Assembly (NCBI RefSeq): GCF_013046825.1 | Contig: NZ_CP053187.1 | Location: 217,501 to 281,500, forward strand | From: Turicibacter sanguinis | GTDB taxonomy: Bacteria > Bacillota_I > Bacilli_A > MOL361 > Turicibacteraceae | Direction of reading: 5' to 3' | DNA: 64,000 bases | Part shown: positions 16,784-25,169 of the stretch, one piece after another | Numbering within the stretch: the first letter of the stretch is position 1 | Layout: every line of letters begins with the position of its first letter | Notes under the pieces: model-generated | Told to the model about the DNA's origin: nothing | What the model saw: the letters and a program-made list of their open reading frames with translations, nothing else | Database searches by the model: none | Made by a program: the position numbers and the translations under genes

Positions 16784-18457
16784 CTATAAGGACATGCTTT
16801 TTTCAATTCGTCCTGCTTTAGGTTGAGTAGCTATTAAGGTAACGGTGGTCCCTGTCTTAGCTTGAATCAACCACGTTACTTTTTTCAAAATAGGGGCATG
16901 ATTCTCGGTCTGAATTCCATCATAGCTATACTCTGTTTTAATTCCTGAAAATCCTTCTAGATGGCCGATGGTCTGAGTTTCTTCACTGTTTATCAATTTA
17001 ACTTCTCCAACACATGAAACAGTGACTGGTTGATCAACTTTCACCGTTTTAGCTTGTTCACAAACATAGGTTGGAAGATAGCCTTGATTTGAAACAACGA
17101 CTTCCATTTGATAAAGATTGGGAGCTACTTGAATCACCTCTACAGATGCAAAAACTAATTTTGGAAGCGTCGCAATTTGACGCAACATAAATTTGGTGTT
17201 GTTTTCTATCTCGGTCTGAAGTAGATGTGGCGGACAGTTTTGCATCGTATATTTGAAATCACATCCACCTATTTCAACTTCACCGAGTTGCGGATGATTA
17301 ATCTTTGTCCATTCCTTAAATCCTGCTTCTTTTGAAACATTCGTATCAATCCACGCCAGTTGCTTTTTATAATCTTCCAGCTCTTTTTCAACCTCTTGAT
17401 GGGCAATGCGTGGCCAAGTATGGGAAATTCCGGCGTGCTTTTTCATATCCCATAGTTCAACGGTATAAGTTAAAATTCCTTGGGTAAAGTAGCACCAATC
17501 ATCAAAGGCACCTGATGAATAATTAACAGTATCTGTCAAGAAAGCATCAAAAATGTTGTAGCATGGATACGTTGTTTCATCTGTTCCCATTTTTCCAATC
17601 GTTTTATATAACTTCATATCAAAGGGATGAGCTTTTTTTTCAGGATGTATCCCAGGTGGATAGATAATCATTCCTCCACTCGTATGAAGCGTTGAAGCTA
17701 AGCTAATATTCGAATGGTTAATAATAAAGTCAGCCACCGCTTTATTTTCAGGATTTGAAAGTGGATATTTCCCTGAACCCGGTTGACGGGCATCTGGGAA
17801 CCATCCAAATGGATAATTTCGATTAAAATCAAGCCCCCATTTATTTTTAGCTAGTTTAATATTGATCCCATCAAATCCAACAATTTCCCCTTCAGGATAA
17901 ACGTTATAAAAATCTCCATTCACCTCATCCGGCTGGCGCTTAATCATGATTCGTGAATCATCACTTGAAATTTTCCAAGCACCATACGGTGATTTAACAC
18001 GCATTAAACGAATGACACCATCACCATCTAGATCACTAGGATGCAATCCCGCTTCTTTTTCCTCATACGGATAATTTCGATTCACTGAGCGAAGTTTCTC
18101 TGCACTGGTTAAATAGGCTTCCGCTCCATCTGGTGACATACGTGGAATAACATATACCGTATAATCATTTAGTAATGGGCTTTCATTTGTCACTAGATAA
18201 TCAATCGTATGCATCGCGGCCATGGAACCTGTTACTTCACCTGCATGATGATTACCATCCATATAAAAGGCAGGCTTCGTATGTGGCGCCCCTGTGTTTT
18301 GATTCGTGAGCGTCACGGCAAAGACTTGTTTTTGTTCATCTGTTTCACAAATGGATTCGACACTCATTAAATGAGGATATTTATCTTGTAATATCTTAAG
18401 ACAATCTTTTAATTCATCATATAAATAATAATGATCATATTTAAACGTCGTTAACAT
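16784..18457 (-). CDS. M14 family zinc carboxypeptidase, cytosolic
   Basis: A 557-aa M14 (carboxypeptidase A/B superfamily) metallopeptidase. Zinc ligands are visible as H71 and E74 (GNHHAGEVTG) and H258 (STLHTSG); the substrate-carboxylate motif is N212-R213 (FNRNYPFG) and the catalytic Glu is E334 (TYTVELWD). The C-terminal about 150 residues look like an appended beta-rich domain. There is no signal peptide, so it should act on peptides inside the cell. The start has GGGGGGAT upstream. It begins 10 bp after the ABC ATPase stop, so it is the last gene of the T-box-controlled transporter operon. Confidence 0.9.
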   Translation of the reverse strand: MLTTFKYDHYYLYDELKDCLKILQDKYPHLMSVESICETDEQKQVFAVTLTNQNTGAPHTKPAFYMDGNHHAGEVTGSMAAMHTIDYLVTNESPLLNDYTVYVIPRMSPDGAEAYLTSAEKLRSVNRNYPYEEKEAGLHPSDLDGDGVIRLMRVKSPYGAWKISSDDSRIMIKRQPDEVNGDFYNVYPEGEIVGFDGINIKLAKNKWGLDFNRNYPFGWFPDARQPGSGKYPLSNPENKAVADFIINHSNISLASTLHTSGGMIIYPPGIHPEKKAHPFDMKLYKTIGKMGTDETTYPCYNIFDAFLTDTVNYSSGAFDDWCYFTQGILTYTVELWDMKKHAGISHTWPRIAHQEVEKELEDYKKQLAWIDTNVSKEAGFKEWTKINHPQLGEVEIGGCDFKYTMQNCPPHLLQTEIENNTKFMLRQIATLPKLVFASVEVIQVAPNLYQMEVVVSNQGYLPTYVCEQAKTVKVDQPVTVSCVGEVKLINSEETQTIGHLEGFSGIKTEYSYDGIQTENHAPILKKVTWLIQAKTGTTVTLIATQPKAGRIEKSMSL

Positions 18458-18467
18458 TAAATCCCCC

Positions 18468-19196
18468 CTATAGCACTTTACTTAAAAAGGCTTGCGTACG
18501 TGGATGTTGTGGGTTATCAAAAATTTGCTGTGGCGTTCCTTGTTCGCAAATATTGCCCCCATCCATAAATAGCACACGATCACTAATTTGTTTAGCAAAT
18601 CCCATCTCATGCGTCACAATGACAATCGTCATTCCATTCACGGCTAAATCTTTAATCACCTCAAGGACTTCTTTTACCATCTCAGGATCGAGTGCACTCG
18701 TTGGTTCATCAAATAAAATGACATCTGGGTCCATCGCAAGGGCACGAACAATTGCTAGACGTTGTTTTTGTCCCCCTGATAATTTTCGTGGGTATTCATT
18801 TGCTTTTTCTTCAAGCCCAACTTTTTTTAATAATCCTAATGCTTTGGCTTCAATTTCTGCTTTTGGAACTTTCTTTTCAAGCCTTGGCGTAATCGTAATA
18901 TTTTCAAGGACAGTTAAATGAGGAAAGACGTTAAAATGTTGAAAGACCATCCCAATTTTTTGACGGTGTAAATCGATGTTTACTTTTTTATCTGTTATAT
19001 CGGTTCCTTCAAAGATAACGCGCCCACTACTCGGCTTTTCAAGTAGATTTAAGCAACGTAAAAATGTACTTTTTCCACTGCCGCTCGGACCTATGATGGA
19101 TACCACTTCCCCTTGATGAATTTCTTCGGTAATTTCATCTAATACTTTTAAATCTCCAAATGATTTACTTAATTTTTCAACTTTAATCACTGACAC
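18468..19196 (-). CDS. Polar amino-acid ABC transporter ATP-binding protein (ArtR/GlnQ type)
   Basis: A 242-aa ABC ATPase of the polar amino-acid uptake (PAAT) family. Walker A is [15 protein letters not shown], the signature LSGGQKQR, Walker [14 protein letters not shown], and the H-loop IVTHEM. It powers uptake with the permease and lipoprotein encoded just upstream. The start is a GTG at 19196 with AGGGAGA about 5 nt upstream, overlapping the permease gene end by 14 bp. The order binding protein-permease-ATPase is that of Bacillus artPQR (yqiXYZ). Confidence 0.93.
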   Translation of the reverse strand: MSVIKVEKLSKSFGDLKVLDEITEEIHQGEVVSIIGPSGSGKSTFLRCLNLLEKPSSGRVIFEGTDITDKKVNIDLHRQKIGMVFQHFNVFPHLTVLENITITPRLEKKVPKAEIEAKALGLLKKVGLEEKANEYPRKLSGGQKQRLAIVRALAMDPDVILFDEPTSALDPEMVKEVLEVIKDLAVNGMTIVIVTHEMGFAKQISDRVLFMDGGNICEQGTPQQIFDNPQHPRTQAFLSKVL

Positions 19197-19845
19197 TCAA
19201 TCTCCCTTCCATCGCTTTAACTACTTTTGATAAGCTAAATGTGACAATAAAATAGATGACCGCGGTAATCATAAGTGGTGCAATCGGTTTGAATGTGGCC
19301 GATTTTATCATTTGATACGAGGTCATTAAATCGTTGATAAAGAAGACTGATGCGAGTGATGTTTCTTTGACCATCATGATAAATTCATTCCCAAGCGCTG
19401 GTAAAATATTTTTAACGGCTTGTGGGAAGATGATGCGAGTCATCATATGGACATCACTCATTCCAAGACTTTTAGCAGCCTCCATCTGTCCTTTGTCAAC
19501 CGCTTGAATTCCGGCACGGATAATTTCGGCAACATAGGCACTGCTGTTAATAACTAAGGCAATGACAATACAAGTCCAATCTGAGATTTCAAATGGTAAG
19601 TATTTCGGCAAAAATAACCAAAAGAAATAAAGTTGTAACAGTAAAGGTGTTCCCCTAATAATTTCGATATAAGCGGTTGAAATGAATTGAACAATTTTTG
19701 ATTTTGATAACTTAATGATGGCAAGAACTGCCCCGAAAATCATTCCAAAGAAAACCGTGATAGCAGCTAGACTTAACGTTCCCCCTAGCCCTTCTAAAAA
19801 GACATACCAGTACTGATCTAAAATTTTAATCATATCTTGAACCAT
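19183..19845 (-). CDS. Polar amino-acid ABC transporter permease
   Basis: A 220-aa inner-membrane permease of the His/Glu/Gln/Arg/opine family with several hydrophobic segments. The cytoplasmic EAA-like loop, [21 protein letters not shown], is visible around residues 135-155. The start has AGGAGGAG upstream. It lies between the binding-protein gene and the ATPase gene. Confidence 0.92.
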   Translation of the reverse strand: MVQDMIKILDQYWYVFLEGLGGTLSLAAITVFFGMIFGAVLAIIKLSKSKIVQFISTAYIEIIRGTPLLLQLYFFWLFLPKYLPFEISDWTCIVIALVINSSAYVAEIIRAGIQAVDKGQMEAAKSLGMSDVHMMTRIIFPQAVKNILPALGNEFIMMVKETSLASVFFINDLMTSYQMIKSATFKPIAPLMITAVIYFIVTFSLSKVVKAMEGRLSVSD

Positions 19846-19871
19846 GTTCTCACACTCCTCCTTAATGCGTC

Positions 19872-20702
19872 TTATTCAATTCCTAAGCTTTTAGCATAGG
19901 CTATATACGCCTCTTCCCATTGTTGATATAATCCTTGTTCTTTTACCTCTTGGATGATTTCATTGATGGCTTCGACTAATTCTGTTTCCCCTTTAACAAT
20001 TCCAATCATGGTTCCTTCTGAATCATTTCCTTCAAACAAGACAGAACTCATGACTAAATCTTTATTGGCGTTCACATACTGCTCTCCTGTTGAATATGAG
20101 ATAGCTAACGCGTCTGACTTTCCACTTTGAACACGTAAGACACCATCTGAAAGAGAGGCAATGGTATTAATTTGGGCATTTGGTAATTGGTCTTTAACAT
20201 ATCCTTCTTGTAATGAAGCACTTTGAGCTGCAATACTAACTCCATTAAAATCTTCTAATGTTTTATATTTTTCGACATCTTCTGCACGAATTAAAAATCC
20301 ATCACCGTCTCCATCTTCAGATGTATTATAGGCCTCACTAAACTCCATTGCTTCTGCACGTTCAGGCTTATATCCTAGTCCTGAAATCGCCATATCAGCT
20401 TTTCCCTCACTAATGGCAGCTAAAACAGCACTAAAATCCATAATCTTCAATTCTAATTCAACACCTAATTTTTGTGCGATATATTTTCCAAGTTCAATGT
20501 CTGCTCCTACATATTGTTCCGATCCTGACTTTGTTGGATCAATAAATTCATAAGGTGCATAATCTGGGCTTGTCGCCATGGTTATTTTTTTAGTTTCTTT
20601 TATTTTATCGAATCGACTCGTTTCATTTGAACTTTGTGCACATCCACCCAGTACTGATAAGCATATTCCTATAAAGACTAAACCTTTAATCATTTTTTTC
20701 AT
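19872..20702 (-). CDS. Amino-acid ABC transporter substrate-binding lipoprotein (ArtP-like)
   Basis: A 276-aa family-3 solute-binding protein. The signal peptide ends in a lipobox, LGGC, with the lipidated Cys near residue 21. The start of the mature domain (ITMATSPDYAPYEFID) and the ADIELGKYIAQKLG block are characteristic. The operon is preceded by T-box leaders I read as arginine-specific, and the operon order matches artPQR, so arginine is the best-guess substrate. Lysine, histidine or glutamine cannot be excluded by sequence. Confidence 0.88.
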   Translation of the reverse strand: MKKMIKGLVFIGICLSVLGGCAQSSNETSRFDKIKETKKITMATSPDYAPYEFIDPTKSGSEQYVGADIELGKYIAQKLGVELELKIMDFSAVLAAISEGKADMAISGLGYKPERAEAMEFSEAYNTSEDGDGDGFLIRAEDVEKYKTLEDFNGVSIAAQSASLQEGYVKDQLPNAQINTIASLSDGVLRVQSGKSDALAISYSTGEQYVNANKDLVMSSVLFEGNDSEGTMIGIVKGETELVEAINEIIQEVKEQGLYQQWEEAYIAYAKSLGIE

Positions 20703-20762
20703 TGTTCATCTCTCCCTTAAGTTCATCTTTTTGTTTTTTTATCTTCAGGGCCCTTGAAGAAT

Positions 20763-21005
20763 AAAAAAAATCGTCTCTAGACTATTAATTCTAGAGACGA
20801 TTAAGACCGCGGTACCACTCCAGTTAAACATATAACAAAATATGTTTCCCTTTAACCTTTAACGCAGGCAGGCGTCTTATCCTACTTTTTGGTTCAGATA
20901 AGCTCTCACAAGTGCGCTTCAGAATAGATGTTCCTGTAGGCTTTCACCATTCCCTACTCGCTGTTAAGTTCCCTCTACCCTTACTCTCTTGATCATCGAT
21001 TTTTT
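20763..21005 (-). ncRNA. T-box leader A (promoter-proximal to importer)
   Basis: On the minus strand the leader has a Stem I with a distal GTAGG/CCTAC arm and AGCGAG. The specifier region GAAGCGCACTTG has CGC (20914-20916) followed by A and the lower helix CUUG pairing with CAAG, so arginine is the likely specificity. A CTTATC/GATAAG hairpin follows. The T-box sequence GGAGTGGTACCGCGG is at 20807-20821. The terminator stem TCGTCTCTAGA/TCTAGAGACGA ends in eight T residues. It controls the amino-acid ABC operon and M14 gene. Confidence 0.88.
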
Positions 21006-21017
21006 TAAGTTATTACT

Positions 21018-21046
21018 AACATACAGGATTCACCTCTGTTTGTCAA
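21018..21046 (-). promoter_or_regulatory. Promoter of T-box leader A
   Basis: On the minus strand TTGACA (21041-21046), a 17-nt spacer and TATGTT (21018-21023) lie between the terminator of leader B and Stem I of leader A. Leader A can therefore be transcribed independently. Confidence 0.7.
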
Positions 21047-21081
21047 CCAAATATTTCCATTTGTTGTTTTATTAATAAAAT

Positions 21082-21320
21082 AAAAAAAACGCCTCTAGAC
21101 TATTAATTCTAGAGACGATTAAGACCGCGGTACCACTCCAGTTAAACATATAACAAAATATGTTTCCCTCTAACCCTTAACGCAGGTAGGCGTCTTATCC
21201 TACTCTTAGTTCAGATAAACTCTCACAAGTGCGCTTCAAAATAGAATCACTTTTAGGCTCTCATCCCCCTACTCGCTGTTAGATATGCTCTACTTCTACT
21301 CTCTTGATCATTGATTATTT
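21082..21320 (-). ncRNA. T-box leader B (upstream tandem copy)
   Basis: A near-duplicate of leader A. It has the identical specifier region GAAGCGCACTTG (CGC at 21231-21233), the TTTATC/GATAAG hairpin, and the T-box sequence GGAGTGGTACCGCGG at 21125-21139. A terminator stem CGTCTCTAGA/TCTAGAGGCG is followed by eight T residues. Stem I has diverged in its loops but keeps its distal arm. Read-through would enter leader A, so transcripts from this promoter face two sequential T-box decisions. Confidence 0.87.
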
Positions 21321-21327
21321 TAAGTTA

Positions 21328-21355
21328 ATAATAATGTACAAGATAAATCAATCAA
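21328..21355 (-). promoter_or_regulatory. Promoter of T-box leader B
   Basis: On the minus strand TTGATT (21350-21355), a 16-nt spacer and TATTAT (21328-21333) lie just upstream of Stem I of leader B. Confidence 0.55.
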
Positions 21356-21445
21356 ATTCTCCCACCATTTTCTAATCAAAACTTCATTCTATCAGAAGAT
21401 ATTTTCAATCCTTTAAAAGTCCGATTAGATTTAGGATGAAGAGAC

Positions 21446-21479
21446 AAAAAAAGCTGTATCTTATTCAAGATACAGCTTT
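21446..21479 (-). terminator. Terminator after msmK-like gene
   Basis: On the minus strand AAGCTGTATCTT pairs with AAGATACAGCTT over a four-base loop, followed by a T7 tract. It separates this gene from T-box leader B. Confidence 0.92.
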
Positions 21480-21513
21480 AAAGTGTGTGTATATATTATT
21501 TTTTAAACTTCGA

Positions 21514-22614
21514 TTAACGAATAGCTTTTTCAGTGTCAACATCGAAGAAGTGACATTTGTTCATATCTAAAGCAACTTCTAATTTATCTCCCATACGGAT
21601 ATCTGAACGAGCATCTACTTTAGCAACTAATTGTTGTCCCGCTAAATTAGTGTAAAGGATTGATTCATGTCCAAGTAACTCAGCAACTTCGATTTCAGCA
21701 ATATATTTTGCTTCTTCGTAAGTATCAGTTACGATTGGCTCATCATGAATATCTTCTGGACGAATACCGAAGATGATTTCTTTATTATCGTATCCTTTTT
21801 GTTTTAACATATTGTATTTTCCTTCAGGAATACGGAATTTTTGGTTGTCAGCTACGAAATATCCGTTAGCTACTTTACCGTGGATGAAGTTCATAGCAGG
21901 TGAACCGATGAATCCTCCAACGAATACAGTTGCTGGGTTATCGTAGATTTCTTTTGGAGAACCGATTTGTTGGATAACTCCGTCTTTCATAACAACGATA
22001 CGAGACGCCATTGTCATCGCTTCTGTTTGGTCATGTGTTACGTAGATAGTAGTTGTTGCTAAACGCTCATGTAATTTAATGATTTCTGAACGCATGGCAA
22101 CACGTAATTTAGCATCTAAGTTTGATAATGGCTCATCCATTAAGAATACTTTTGCATCACGAACGATTGCACGCCCTAAAGCAACACGTTGACGTTGTCC
22201 CCCTGATAACGCCTTTGGTTTACGATCTAAATATTGTTCAAGACCTAAGATTCGAGCAGCATCTTTAACTCGACGGTCGATTTCATCTTTAGGAATTTTA
22301 CGTAATTTTAATCCGAATGCCATGTTATCATATACATTCATATGTGGATATAACGCGTAAGATTGGAATACCATCGCGATATCACGATCTTTTGGTGCTA
22401 CGTCATTCATTAACACACCATCAATATAGAATTCCCCTTTAGAAATTTCTTCTAACCCTGCGATCATACGTAAAGTAGTAGATTTCCCACATCCAGATGG
22501 TCCAACGAATACGATAAATTCGCGGTCCGCGATATCTAAATTGAAGTCAGTTACCGATGGATTTGGATTGTTCTCATAGATTTTGTAAATATTTTTTAAT
22601 TTAATTTCAGCCAT
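21514..22614 (-). CDS. msmK: Multiple-sugar ABC transporter ATPase, MsmK/UgpC type
   Basis: A 366-aa sugar ABC ATPase of the MalK/MsmK/UgpC family. Walker A is GPSGCGKSTTLRM, the signature LSGGQRQRVALGRA, and Walker B VFLMDEPLSNLDA; the C-terminal about 130 residues form the regulatory OB-fold domain (FGIRPEDIH). No permease or binding-protein gene is adjacent, so like Streptococcus and Bacillus MsmK/MsmX it may serve several sugar importers encoded elsewhere. The ATG at 22614 has a GGGAGGAA site upstream; an ATG six codons earlier overlaps it. Confidence 0.92.
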   Translation of the reverse strand: MAEIKLKNIYKIYENNPNPSVTDFNLDIADREFIVFVGPSGCGKSTTLRMIAGLEEISKGEFYIDGVLMNDVAPKDRDIAMVFQSYALYPHMNVYDNMAFGLKLRKIPKDEIDRRVKDAARILGLEQYLDRKPKALSGGQRQRVALGRAIVRDAKVFLMDEPLSNLDAKLRVAMRSEIIKLHERLATTTIYVTHDQTEAMTMASRIVVMKDGVIQQIGSPKEIYDNPATVFVGGFIGSPAMNFIHGKVANGYFVADNQKFRIPEGKYNMLKQKGYDNKEIIFGIRPEDIHDEPIVTDTYEEAKYIAEIEVAELLGHESILYTNLAGQQLVAKVDARSDIRMGDKLEVALDMNKCHFFDVDTEKAIR

Positions 22615-22643
22615 TTTTAATTCCTCCCTCATGTGATAGTTAA

Positions 22644-22672
22644 ATTATAGAATGAAAACGATTTTTTATCAA
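22644..22672 (-). promoter_or_regulatory. msmK promoter with LacI/cre-like element in spacer
   Basis: On the minus strand TTGATA (22667-22672), 17 nt and TATAAT (22644-22649) make a strong promoter. The spacer contains AAAATCGTTTTC (22654-22665), a partial match to LacI/CcpA-type sites. Repression by CcpA or by the local LacI-type regulator is possible but unproven. Confidence 0.7.
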
Positions 22673-22872
22673 TAAACAAACTGCACATAAAACGCATACA
22701 TAAATTGTGCAAAGTGTATAAGGGGCTCTAAACCTTTAATTTTACATCGCAAATTAAAAGCTAAGCTATTCCTTGATGTCGTCGAACACACTATTAAATC
22801 TCGATTCTATGATCTATGACATCAACGGGATTCTAGACAACTAAAAGCTTCTCATCTACTCCAAATTTGATG

Positions 22873-22900
22873 AAAAAAACCGTCATACAAGATGACAGTT
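22873..22900 (-). terminator. Terminator after PucR-like gene
   Basis: On the minus strand AAC(t)GTCAT pairs with ATGAC(g)GTT over a five-base loop, followed by a T7 tract. It overlaps the end of the gene. Confidence 0.8.
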
Positions 22901-23775
22901 TAAGTGTTTTTTTCCATTTGATTAATGATGACATAGGCAATCAAAGCATCATGGAATTCTTTAATATTGAGTCCACTTAATTGGATAAATCGTTCAAGTT
23001 TGTTCATGAACGTATTGCGATGCATATAGATCATCTTGGCACCAACGGATATATTAAAGTTGTTTTCCATATAAACTTTAGCAACTTCTAATAAGTCATA
23101 GGGGATTTTGTTAAACTTCTCGACAAAATGGGAATAGCCTTCGTATAGATTTAAATTTTGAATCATATATTGTAGTAGTAAATCGTGTGAACTAACCGTC
23201 AACTTAGTCGTATTTCGATATTTTTTATAAAGTTCATATTCATTCAAAAAGGCCTGCGAAATGTTTGAATCAACTAAATAACAGTCTGATTGATAAAAAT
23301 TAATGTTGTGATAGAAGTCTTGTTGAATCGCTTGTGCGAGTTCTTCTAGATTATGTTCTTCTTTTGTTTGAAAATCGATAATGACACCAAACTCACGGCT
23401 TAAAAAGAGGACAATACATTTTTCATTTAATTCTTTGATAAGTTCATCAAACTCTAGTTTAGTATCACCATCAAAATGGTGGGCAAAGAAGATAAATCTA
23501 ATTTCATTTCCGTCTTTTTGAATCATGTCTAATAAACTTTTTTTATTGTGTAACAGTAATTCTAGCCACAATAATTTGATTTGTTGATTAAAATCAACGC
23601 CTACAACCTCTTCAAGCATAACCCCTAGTAATTTTTTCTCTTGTTTTGAGATCCCTTTTTTGATACCGATGAGGTGATTTTGATCATCTTTATACCAATA
23701 ATAGTCATTTGGATAGTCTGGAATTTCGTCAACGATACATTGTTCCCCGTATAATTGTTTTAATTGTAAAAGCAT
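22900..23775 (-). CDS. PucR/CdaR-type helix-turn-helix regulator
   Basis: A 291-aa protein whose C-terminal about 60 residues match the PucR-family HTH_30 domain (VYMENNFNISVGAKMIYMHRN, then TFMNKLERF). The N-terminal about 220 residues have no domain I recognise and presumably sense a signal. It could regulate itself or the flanking msmK or rhodanese genes, but this is only positional. The start has GGGTGAGGGTG upstream. Confidence 0.72.
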   Translation of the reverse strand: MLLQLKQLYGEQCIVDEIPDYPNDYYWYKDDQNHLIGIKKGISKQEKKLLGVMLEEVVGVDFNQQIKLLWLELLLHNKKSLLDMIQKDGNEIRFIFFAHHFDGDTKLEFDELIKELNEKCIVLFLSREFGVIIDFQTKEEHNLEELAQAIQQDFYHNINFYQSDCYLVDSNISQAFLNEYELYKKYRNTTKLTVSSHDLLLQYMIQNLNLYEGYSHFVEKFNKIPYDLLEVAKVYMENNFNISVGAKMIYMHRNTFMNKLERFIQLSGLNIKEFHDALIAYVIINQMEKNT

Positions 23776-23907
23776 ATGACACCCTCACCCTTCCCCTCAT
23801 AATATATACAGTAAGTATATCATTTTTTAAATTCCTATAAAATAGCAGTTTAACGGATGAGGGTATTAAAAAAGATTTACTAGAAACTTATAAAGGAGGA
23901 TAAAAAG

Positions 23908-24207
23908 ATGCCTAAAATAATTAGTCCTAGTCAGCTTTCTCAACTTATGGGTAGTAGTAAGCAAAAACCAATTGTCATTGATATAAGATCTCCCTATGAA
24001 TTTTCGGAGTTTCATATTCCTGGTGCAGTTAATATTCCATATCAATCGATTGTCATGTACCCCGAAAAATTTTTAACGCTGAATTCAACCTACTTTTTAA
24101 TTTGCGATAGTGGGAGTGAAAGTTATCGAGCCTGTATGATGCTAGAACCTTTGGGGTACCGGGTAGTCTCTGTGCAAGGTGGTTATGCTAATATGCGATT
24201 CAGATAA
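23908..24207 (+). CDS. Single-domain rhodanese-like protein
   Basis: A 99-aa rhodanese domain. The active-site loop CDSGSES carries the catalytic Cys, and VIDIRSPYEFSEFHIPGAVN is the typical N-terminal block. It may transfer sulfane sulfur; the loop lacks the Arg residues common in GlpE and YqhL, so activity could differ. AAAGGAGGAT lies 8 nt upstream of the ATG. Its terminator has been split by the downstream insertion sequence. Confidence 0.88.
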   Translation: MPKIISPSQLSQLMGSSKQKPIVIDIRSPYEFSEFHIPGAVNIPYQSIVMYPEKFLTLNSTYFLICDSGSESYRACMMLEPLGYRVVSVQGGYANMRFR

Positions 24208-24210
24208 AAA

Positions 24211-24221
24211 AAGGGACAAGA
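24211..24221 (+). terminator. Left arm of a terminator split by the IS
   Basis: AAGGGACAAGA here is the exact complement of TCTTGTCCCTT at 25699-25709, with A and T tracts on the outer sides. Removing the IS and one copy of GTG restores a hairpin between two convergent genes. Confidence 0.8.
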
Positions 24222-24254
24222 GTGTGTAGTGACCCCAAAAAGTTGAACTAAATA

Positions 24255-25169
24255 TTAAGCAGCCAATTGGCTGGTATGAATTCGGTATTGAACTGGACTC
24301 ATGCCAGCCAATTTTCTTTTGATTCGTTTATGATTATAGTAGTCAATATATTCTTCAATTGCTTCTTTTAGCTCCTCATATGTTTTGAATGTTTTACCAT
24401 AATATTTTTCTTGTTTAAGAATCCCGAAGAAATTTTCCATAGGAGAATGATCTAAACAGTTTCCTTTACGAGACATACTTTGAAATATGTTATTCTGTTT
24501 TAATGTTTGAACCCATTGTCTATGTTGATAGTGCCAACCTTGATCAGAATGAATCGTTGTTCGATATTTAGCTTGTTCAAGAATTGGAAGAACTTGATAT
24601 AATGATTCCATGACAAAGTTTAAATCAGGTTTATGGCTAATTGAAAAAGATAAAATTTCACCCGTTGCCATATCCATTATAGGGCTCAAATATAATTTCT
24701 TTCCTTCTTGTGTTTTAAACTCCGTCACATCTGTTGTTAACTTTTGATAAGGATACGGTGTATTAAAACGGCGATTAATTCGATTCTTAGCCACTGTTCC
24801 AACAGTCCCTTTGTATGAGCGATATTGACGTGATTTACGACCAAACTTGACACACATTATCCCAAGCTTTTTCATGAGACGATATACTTTTTTATGATTG
24901 ATTCTAATTCCTCTATTATAAAGCTCATCTTGAATTCGACGATAGCCGTAAGTCTCATCACTCTCTTTAAAAATAATTAAAATCAGCTCTTCAAGCTCTT
25001 GATCAGGATTTACTTGTTTCATCTTATTGACCCAATAGTGATAGGTTGATTTAGGAAACTTTGTGACCTTTAAAATGTCACTTAATTTAAAATTAGCCGT
25101 TAATTCTTGGATGATTCTTGTTTCGATTTGATTCTTTGGCTCCATGGCGTAATTCCATGGGCGTGACAC
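24255..25169 (-). CDS. IS3-family transposase OrfB (DDE integrase)
   Basis: The catalytic half of the transposase, 304 aa. DDE residues are visible in KLTTDVTEFKT, TIHSDQGWHYQ and MENFFGILKQE, and the N-terminal HTH_21-like segment is DETYGYRRIQDELYNRGIRI. It overlaps orfA by 70 bp. The heptamer AAAAAAG (minus strand, 25169-25175) allows -1 frameshifting from orfA, giving an OrfAB fusion reading ...YLKKVSRPWNYAM. Independent initiation would use a GTG at 25169. Confidence 0.93.
   Translation of the reverse strand: MSRPWNYAMEPKNQIETRIIQELTANFKLSDILKVTKFPKSTYHYWVNKMKQVNPDQELEELILIIFKESDETYGYRRIQDELYNRGIRINHKKVYRLMKKLGIMCVKFGRKSRQYRSYKGTVGTVAKNRINRRFNTPYPYQKLTTDVTEFKTQEGKKLYLSPIMDMATGEILSFSISHKPDLNFVMESLYQVLPILEQAKYRTTIHSDQGWHYQHRQWVQTLKQNNIFQSMSRKGNCLDHSPMENFFGILKQEKYYGKTFKTYEELKEAIEEYIDYYNHKRIKRKLAGMSPVQYRIHTSQLAA

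Noticed and set aside
20881-20900. GAACCA (leader A) and GAACTA (leader B) as T-box specifiers (Pro and Leu)
   Set aside because: They lie in the loop of a separate hairpin (CTTATC/GATAAG) after Stem I. Alignment with the Leu T-box of leuS places the specifier further upstream, and the two leaders would otherwise give different amino acids.
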